Shown: positions 47,101 to 56,100 of the stretch, one piece after another
Position numbering within the stretch: position 1 is the first letter of the stretch
Layout: every line of letters begins with the position of its first letter
Source: Pseudomonadota bacterium
GTDB taxonomy: Bacteria; Pseudomonadota; Gammaproteobacteria; Steroidobacterales; Steroidobacteraceae
NCBI GenBank assembly: GCA_018241525.1
Contig: JAFEDR010000010.1
Coordinates: 124,001 to 188,000, forward strand
Length of the DNA: 64,000 bases
Reading direction: 5' to 3'
Translations under genes and position numbers: made by a program
Notes under the pieces: generated by a model
Seen by the model: the letters and a program-made list of their open reading frames with translations, nothing else
Databases searched by the model: none
What the model was told of the DNA's origin: nothing

Positions 47101-50100
47101 GGTGCTGCCGACGCTGACGAACATCCATGCCAATGCGCCGAGCACCAGCGCGAACTGTGCGCAGTGCCACGGGCCGGCGGTGGCGCCGGGCTTTGCGATC
47201 CCGGCCGCGAACTTCCAGATCGTGACGATGCCGAGCGGCCACGTGCCGACCTCGGCCGCCTGCGAGAGCTGCCACGTCGGGACGGGCTCGAGCATCGCCG
47301 CGACCCCGGTCACGGACGGCGCGAAGTTCGCCGGCTCGGCGATGAACCACGCGGGCCTCACGACCTGCGTCGGCTGCCACGGCCCGGGCGTCGCGAGCGG
47401 GACCTTCTACGGCATCACGCGCCTGATCGTGATGCCGGCGACCTCGCCGGCCGGGGCGGCCGCGCACATCCCCTCGGCGACCAGCTGCGAGTCCTGCCAC
47501 GTGGCGCCGGCGGGACTCGTCGCCGGCAACGCGACCGCGGCCGTTCCCGGCAGCGCCTTCCAGCAGCCCGCGCCGACCACGGCACAGATCCACGCCGGCG
47601 TGAGTTCCGGCTGCAGCGCGTGCCACGAGGGCGGCAACGTCTGGCTCGACATGGGCCAGTACCCGATCGCGCCGGCGGCGCTGACCGGTCTCACGACCAC
47701 GCAGTACACGGGCTTCCAGACGCGGCCGGGCAAGGTCGCGGGGACGTTCCAGCTCGCCGATGCCGCGCACCCGACCAGCGGCGACTGCTCGCAGTGCCAC
47801 GCCAACACGAACTACTTCGAGCCGCTGCCGAAACCGGCGAACCACATCCCGACGGCCAGCGGTGCCTCGTGCTCGGCCTGCCACACCTCGACCGACTTCT
47901 CGGTGCTGCCGACGCTGACGAACATCCATGCGAACGCGCCGAGCACGAGCGCGAACTGCGCGCAGTGCCACGGGCCGACCACCGCGCCAGGCTTCGCGAT
48001 CCCGGCGGCGAACTTCACCATCGTCACGACGCCCTCGAACCACCTGCCGACCAGCGCGGCGTGCGAGAGCTGCCACGTCGGCGCGGGCTCGAGCGTGCCG
48101 GCAACGCCGGTGGTGGACGGCGAGAAGTTCGCGGGCTCGGCGATGAACCACGCGGGCCTCACGACCTGCGCCGGTTGCCACGGCCCGGCGGTCGCGGCCG
48201 GCGCCTTCGCCGGGATCACGGCGCTCGTCGGCCTGCCGCCGACCTCGCCCATGGGGCCGGCGGCGCACATCCCCTCGGCGACGACCTGCGAGTCCTGCCA
48301 CGCGGCGCCGAGCGGGCTCCTGCCCGCGAACTCGACCAAGGTGCCGCCGGGCACGGGCTTCCAGTCGCCGGCGCCGAGCACCGGCCAGATCCACGCCGGC
48401 GTGACCTCGGGCTGCAGCAACTGCCACGAGGGCGGCAACGTCTGGCTCGACATGGGCCAATACCCGATCGCGCCCGCGGCGCTGACGGGCCTCACGACCA
48501 CGCAGTACACCGGCTTCCAGACGCGTCCCGGCAAGACCGCCGGTACCTTCCAGATCGCGGACGCCGTGCACCCGGCGAGCGGCGACTGCTCGCAGTGCCA
48601 CGGCAACACCAACTACTTCGAGCCGCTGCCGAAGCCGGCCAACCACATCCCGACGGCGAGCGGCGCGGCCTGCCAGAACTGCCACACCTCGACTGACTTC
48701 TCGGTGCTGCCGACGCTGACGAACATCCACGCGAACGCGCCGAGCACGAGCGCCAACTGCGCGCAGTGCCATGGCCCGACCGTCGCACCCGGCTTCGCGA
48801 TCCCGGCCGCGAACTTCGCGATCGTGACGACGCCCTCGAACCACCTGCCGACCAGCGCGCCCTGCGAGAGCTGCCACGTCGGCGCGGGCTCGAGCGTCAC
48901 CGCGACGCCGGTCATGGACGGTGCGAAGTTCTCGGGCTCGGCGATGAACCACGCCGGGATCAGCACCTGCGTCGCCTGCCACGGACCGGCGGTGACCGGC
49001 TCGAGCTTCGCCGGGGTGCTCAGCATCGTCGTGATGCCGGCCACCTCGCCGGTCGGGGCCGGCGCGCACATCCCGTCCGGCACGGCCTGCGAGGGCTGCC
49101 ACCAGGGCGCGATGCCGGTCGGCCTCGTGCCGGCGAACGCGACCCGCGCTGCGCCCGGCACGCTCTTCCAGGCGCCGGCGCCGACCACGGCCATGATCCA
49201 TGCCGGCGTGACCTCGGGCTGCGCGAGCTGCCACGAGGGCGGCAACGTCTGGCTCGACATGGGCCAGTACCCGATCGCCCCGACCGCGCTCGGTGGCGCG
49301 TCGTCGACGCCGTTCACGGGCTTCCAGACCCGGCCCGGCAAGACCGCCGGCACCTACGTGGTCGCCGATCCCGCGCACCCCGCGACCGGCGACTGCTCGA
49401 GCTGCCACACGCGCACCGATTATTTCGAGGGCCAGCTCAAGCCCGCGAACCACATCCCGACGGCGAGCGGCGCGACCTGCCAGAACTGCCACACCTCGAG
49501 CGACTTCTCGGTGCTGCCGACGCTGACCGCGATCCATGCGTACGCGCCGAGTACCAGCGCCAACTGCGCCCAGTGCCACGGGCCGACGGTGGCGCCCGGC
49601 TTCGCGATCCCGGCGGCGAACTTCACCATCGTCACGACGCCCGCGAACCACGTGCCGACGAGCGCCGCGTGCGAGAGCTGCCACGTCGGCGCGGGCTCGA
49701 GCGTCGCCGCGACGCCGGTCGTCAACGGCGCGAAGTTCTCGGGCTCGGCGATGAACCACGCCGGCATCACGAGCTGCGCGGCCTGCCACGGCCCGACGGT
49801 GACGGGCGCGACCTTCGTCGGCATCACGACCCTGATCGCCATGCCGCCGACCTCGCCGGCGGGCCCGGCCGCGCACGTGCCCTCGTCGATCGCCTGCGAG
49901 AGCTGCCACCAGGCGTCGATGCCGGTGGGGCTGATCCCGGCCAATGCCACGCGGACCGTGCCGGGCAGCCTCTTTGCCGCGCCGGCGCCGACCACGACGA
50001 TGATCCACGCCGGCGTGACCTCGGGCTGCGCCGCCTGCCACGAGGGCGGCAACGTCTGGCTCGGCGTCGCGCTCTATCCGATCGCGCCGACCGCCCTGAC

Positions 50101-53100
50101 CGGGCTCGCGACGACCCAGTACACGGGCTTCCAGACGCGCCCCGGCAAGGCGGCAGGCACCTACACGCTGCTCGACGGCGCCCATCCGGCGACGGGCGAC
50201 TGCGGCGCCTGCCACGCCCGCACCGACTACTTCGAGGGCGTGCTCAAGCCCGCCAACCACATCCCGACCGCGACCGGCGCGAACTGCGGCAGCTGCCACA
50301 CGACCACCGACTTCTCGGTGCTGCCGACGCTGACGAACATCCACGCGAACGCGCCGAGCACGAGCGCCAACTGTGCGCAGTGCCACGGGCCCTCGGTGGC
50401 GCCCAGCTTCGCGATCCCGGCCGCGAACTTCGCGATCGTGACGACCCCATCGAACCACCTGCCGACGAGCGCGCCCTGCGAGAGCTGCCACGTCGGCGCC
50501 GGCTCGAGCGTCGCCGCGACGCCGGTGGTCAACGGCGCGAAGTTCTCGGGCTCGACGATGAACCATGCCGGGCTCACGACCTGCGTCGCCTGCCACGGCC
50601 CGACCGTCACCGGCTCGAGCTTCGCCGGCATCACGCGCATCGTCGCGATGCCGGCGACGAGCCCGGCGGGGGCGGGCGCGCACGTGCCGTCCGGGACCGC
50701 CTGCGAGGGCTGCCACCTGGGCTCGATGCCGGCCGGCTCGGTCGCGGCGAACGCGACGAAGTCGCCGCCCGGCACCGGCTTCGCGACGCCGGTGCCGACC
50801 ACCGCGATGATCCATGCCGGCGTGAGCAGCGGCTGTGCCGCCTGCCACGAGGGTGGCAACGTCTGGCTCGACATGGGCCAGTACCCGATCGCGCCGACCG
50901 CGCTGACCGGCGTCGCGACCACCCAGTACACCGGCTTCCAGACCCGGCCCGGCAAGGCCGCCGGCACCTTCAGTCTGCTCGATGGCGCGCACCCGACGAC
51001 CGGTGACTGCAGCGCCTGCCATTCGCGCACCGACTACTTCGAGGGGCTGCTGAAGCCCGCCAACCACATCCCGACGGCGACCGGCGCGAACTGCGGCAGC
51101 TGCCACACCTCGACCGACTTCTCGGTGCTGCCGACGCTGACGGCGATCCACGCGAACGCGCCGAGCACGAGCGTGAACTGCGCCCAGTGCCACGGGCCGA
51201 CGGTCGCGCCGGGCTTCGCGATCCCGGCGGCGAACTTCACCATCGTCACAACCCCTGCGAACCACGTGCCCACGAGCGCGCCCTGCGAGAGCTGCCACGT
51301 CGGCGCGGGCTCGAGCATCGCGGCGACGCCGGTCATCAACGGCGCCAAGTTCTCGGGCTCGGCGATGAGCCACGCGGGCCTCACGACCTGCGTCGCCTGC
51401 CACGGCCCGACGGTCACCGGCACGAGCTTCGCCGGCATCACCCGCATCATCGCCATGCCGGCGACGAGCCCGGCGGGCGCGGCGAGCCACATCCCGTCCT
51501 CGACCGCGTGCGAGGGCTGTCACCTCGGCTCGATGCCGTCAGGCTTCGTGCCGGCGAACGCGGTCAAGACCGTGCCGGGCTCCGGCTTCCAGGCGCCGGT
51601 GCCGACCACCGCGATGATCCACGCCGGCGTGACCTCGGGCTGCGCGAGCTGCCACGAGGGCGGCAACGTCTGGCTCGACGTGGCGCAGTACCCGATCGCG
51701 CCGACCGCGCTGACCGGCGTCGCCACCACCCAGTACACGGGCTTCCAGACCCGACCCGGCAAGGCCGCGGGCACGTTCATGCTGCTCGACGGCGCGCACC
51801 CGACGACCGGCGACTGCAGCGCCTGTCATTCGCGCACCGACTACTTCGAGGGCGTGCTGAAGCCCGCCAACCACATCCCGACCGCGACCGGCGCCAACTG
51901 CGGCAGCTGCCACACGACCACCGACTTCTCGGTGCTGCCGACGCTCACCGCGATCCACGCCAACGCGCCGAGCACGACGGCGAACTGCGCGCAGTGCCAC
52001 GGACCGACGGTCGCGCCCGGCTTCGCGATCCCGGCGGCGAACTTCACGATCGTCACGACCCCTGCGAACCACCTGCCGACCAGCGCGCCGTGCGAGAGCT
52101 GCCACGTCGGCGCGGGCTCCAGCATCGCGGCGACGCCGGTCGTCAACGGCGCGAAGTTCTCGGGCTCGGCGATGAGCCACGCGGGCCTCACGACCTGCGT
52201 CGCCTGCCACGGGCCGACGGTCACCGGCTCGAGCTTCGCGGGCATCACCCGCATCATCGCGATGCCGCCGACCTCGCCGGCCGGTGCCGCGAGCCACATC
52301 CCGTCCACGACCGCGTGCGAGGGCTGTCACCTCGGCTCGACGCCGTCCGCCTTCGTGCCGGCGAACGCGGTCAAGACCGTGCCGGGCTCCGGTTTCGAAG
52401 CGCCCGTACCGACCACGGCCATGATCCACGCCGGCGTGACCTCGGGCTGCACGAGCTGCCACGAAGGCGGCAACGTCTGGCTCGACATGGGCCAGTATCC
52501 GATCGCGCCGACGGCGCTGACCGGCGTCGCGACCACGCAGTACACCGGCTTCCAGACCCGGCCGGGCAAGGTCGCGGGCGCGTTCATGCTGCTCGACGGC
52601 GCGCACCCGACGAGCGGCGACTGCGCCAGCTGCCACACCCGCACTGACTACTTCGAGGGGCTGCTGAAGCCCGCGAACCACATCCCGACCGCCGCGACCG
52701 CAGCCTGCACCAGCTGCCACACCGGCACCGACTTCTCGGTGCTGCCGACGCTGACCGCGATCCACGCCAACGCCCCGAGCACGACGGCGAACTGCGCGCA
52801 GTGCCACGGACCGGCGGTCGCGCCCGGCTTCGCGATCCCGGCCGCGAACTTCTCGATCGTGACCACACCGTCGAACCACGTGCCGACGAGCGCACCCTGC
52901 GAGAGCTGCCACGTCGGCGCGGGCTCGAGCATCGCCGCGACGCCGGTGGTCAACGGCGCGAAGTTCTCGGGCTCGGCGATGAGCCACGCGGGGCTCACGA
53001 CCTGCGTCAGCTGCCACGGCCCGGCCGTGCCGCCGGCCGGGTTCTTCGGCATCGCGAAGGTGATCGTGATGCCGCCCACGAGCCCAATGGGCGCCGCGAG

Positions 53101-56100
53101 CCACATCCCGTCCGCCACCGCCTGCGAGGGCTGCCACGGCGCGCCGGCGGGCCTCGTGCCGGCGAGCGCGACCAAGGCGGTGCCGGGCTCGGGGTTCCAG
53201 ACGCCGGTGCCGACGACCGCGCAGATCCACGCCGGCATCACGAGCGGCTGCTCGAGCTGCCACGAGGGCGGCTACCAGTGGCTCGACGCCGTCACGAACT
53301 ACCCGCTGAGTCCCGCGACGCTGAGCCTCGCCGGCACCCAGTACACGGGCTTCCAGACCCGCCCGGGCAAGACCGCGACGGCGACCAACCTCGCCGATGC
53401 GGCGCACCCGACGAGCGGCGACTGCTCGGGCTGCCACACGCGCACCGACTACTTCGAAGGCCAGCTGAAGCCGGCCAACCACATCCCGACGGCAGCGACC
53501 GCGACCTGCACGAACTGCCACACCTCGACCGACTTCTCGGTGCTGCCCACGCTCGCGAACATCCACCTGTACGCGCCGAGCACGAGCACCAACTGCAGCC
53601 AGTGCCACGGCGCCACGGTCGCGGCCGGCTTCGCGATCCCGGCCGCGAACTTCTCGATCGTGACGCTGCCCGCGAACCACGTGCCGACCTCGGCCTCCTG
53701 CGAGACGTGCCACGTTGGCACCGGCTCGAGCATCGCCGCGACGCCGGTGCCGAACGGCGCCAAATTCTCGGGCTCGGCGATGAGCCACGCGGGGCTCACG
53801 ACCTGCGTCGGCTGCCACGGACCCACGGTCGCGCAGGGCACGTTCTACGGCGTGACCAAGCTGATCGTGATGCCGCCCACGAGCCCGATGGGCAGCACGA
53901 GCCACATCCCGTCCGCGACCGCCTGCGAGTCCTGCCACGGCGCGCCCGCGGGGCTCGTGCCGGGCAGCTCGGCGAAGTCGGTGCCGGGCTCGGGCTTCCT
54001 GAGCCCGCTGCCGACCACGGCGCAGATCCATGGCGGCATCAGCGGCGGCTGCGCCGCCTGCCACGAGGGCGGCAACACCTGGCTCGACATGGGCCAGTAC
54101 CCGATCGTGCCGGCGGCGCTGAGTTCAGTCGCGACCACGCAGTACACCGGCTTCCAGACGCGCCCGGGCGCGGTCGCCGGGCCGTTCGTGATCGCCGATC
54201 GCGCGCACCCGACGAGCGGCGACTGCTCGGCCTGCCACGCGCGCACCGACTACTTCGAGGGCCAGCTGAAGCCCGCCAACCACATCCCGACCGCGGCGAG
54301 CGCCGCCTGCAACAACTGCCACACGAGCACGGACTTCTCGCAGCTGCCGACGCTCGCGAACATCCACCTGTACGCGCCGAGCACGAGCGCGAACTGCAGC
54401 CAGTGCCACGGCGCCTCGGTCGCGGCCGGCTTCGCGATCCCGGCCGCGAACTTCTCGATCGTGACGCTGCCCGCGAACCACGTGCCGACCTCGGCCTCCT
54501 GCGAGCAGTGCCACGTCGGCACCGGCTCGAGCATCGCCGCGACGCCGGTGCCGAACGGCGCGAAGTTCTCAGGCTCGGCGATGAGCCACGCCGGGATCAC
54601 CACCTGCGTCGGCTGCCACGGCCCGACCGTAACGCCGGCGAGCTTCGCCGGCATCACGGTGATCGTGACGATGCCGCCGACCTCGCCGGTGGGTGCGGCC
54701 GCGCACATCCCCTCGGGCACCGCCTGCGAGGGCTGCCACCTCGGTGCCGCGCCGAGCGCGCTCGTGCCGGCGAACGCCGCGCACCTCGCGCCCGGCACCG
54801 CCTTCGCCACGCCGGTGCCGACCACCGCGATGATCCATGCCGGGCTGACGTCCGGCTGCGCCGCGTGCCACGAGGCGGGCTCGGTGTGGATGGACGTGGC
54901 GAAGTACCCGATCGCGCCGACCGCGGTCACCGGCCTCAGCACGACCCAGTACACCGGCTTCCAGACGCGCCCGGTCGCGGCGGCCGGCACCTACAACGTC
55001 GCCGACGCCGCGCACCCCACGAGCGGCGACTGCAGCCAGTGCCACACCGGCACGAGCTACTTCACTGCCCAGGCCGAGCCGCCGAATCACATCCCGACGC
55101 TGCCGGGCGCCGCCTGCGCGACCTGCCACACGACCGCCGGCAACTTCGCCGTCTACACGACCAACCTGACGACGCTGCACACCGCGGTGGTCTCGACCTG
55201 CAGCAGCTGCCATGCCGACGGCAAGGGTCCGTTCGCCGCCGCGACCGGCTTCACGATCGTGCAGATGTCGACCCGCGGCGTGCACATCCCGATCACCAAC
55301 GTCGGCGCGCCGGTCGAGTGCAACGGCTGCCACAAGTCGGTGACGGCCTTCAGCGGCACGCTGATGAGCCACAGCGCGATCGGCGACACCGCGCTCGCCG
55401 CGACCGGCAACGCCTGCGACGCGTGCCACGAGTACGGCTTCCGCAGCAAGTTCTACGGCGTCACGATCAACTGGACGCGCGACAGCTCCACCCACCACAT
55501 CTGCGGCGCGCCGGGCACGCCGACCGCGCCGAACGTGACCCTGTGCACCGGCGGCGGCTCGGACTGCCTGACGGGCTGCCACGAGCACGACAACCAGATC
55601 CCCTCGACCTACAAGTGGCGGCCGCCGCGCAAGCCCGCCGCGACCGCGACGCCGGCGGCCCCGGCGACGGCGCCGGCCCGCCCCGGGACCGGCCCGGACC
55701 GCCGCCCGGCCCGGCACGAGCTCGCGCAGGGCCTGCTCGCGCCGGCCGACGCCCACGCGGGGGCGAGCCCCGCGAGCTGTGCGACCTGCCACGACGGCGT
55801 GCACGCGAGCGGGCTGCCGCCCACCCACGCGCGCGTGACCCGCGCCTGCGGCGACTGCCACACGACGCTCGCCTGGCGGCCGGTCGCGCGGCTCGACCAC
55901 AGCGACGTGCTCGCCCGCTGCGCGACCTGCCACGGCCCCGGAGGCAGCGCGCGCGGCAAGCCCGCCGGCCACATCGCCTCGGGCGACGACTGCGACAGCT
56001 GCCACACGACGAGCGCCTGGCGCCCCGCGGCCTTCGACCACCGCGCGGTGATCGCCGGCAGCTGCAGCACCTGCCACAACGGGGTCGCCGCGAGCGGCAA

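Noticed and set aside
43985..51523. Open frame of 2512 codons on the minus strand opposite the giant cytochrome
   Set aside because: It mirrors the high-GC tandem repeat, has Arg/Ala/Asp/Val-rich low-complexity composition and no domain or signal, and is explained by the absence of stop codons antisense to biased codons. Similar long antisense frames at 51539-54064 and 54569-56146 are rejected for the same reason.
44660..55114. CRISPR-like or mobile repeat array
   Set aside because: The repeats are 801/807 bp with no spacers and keep one reading frame; they are coding units of one protein.
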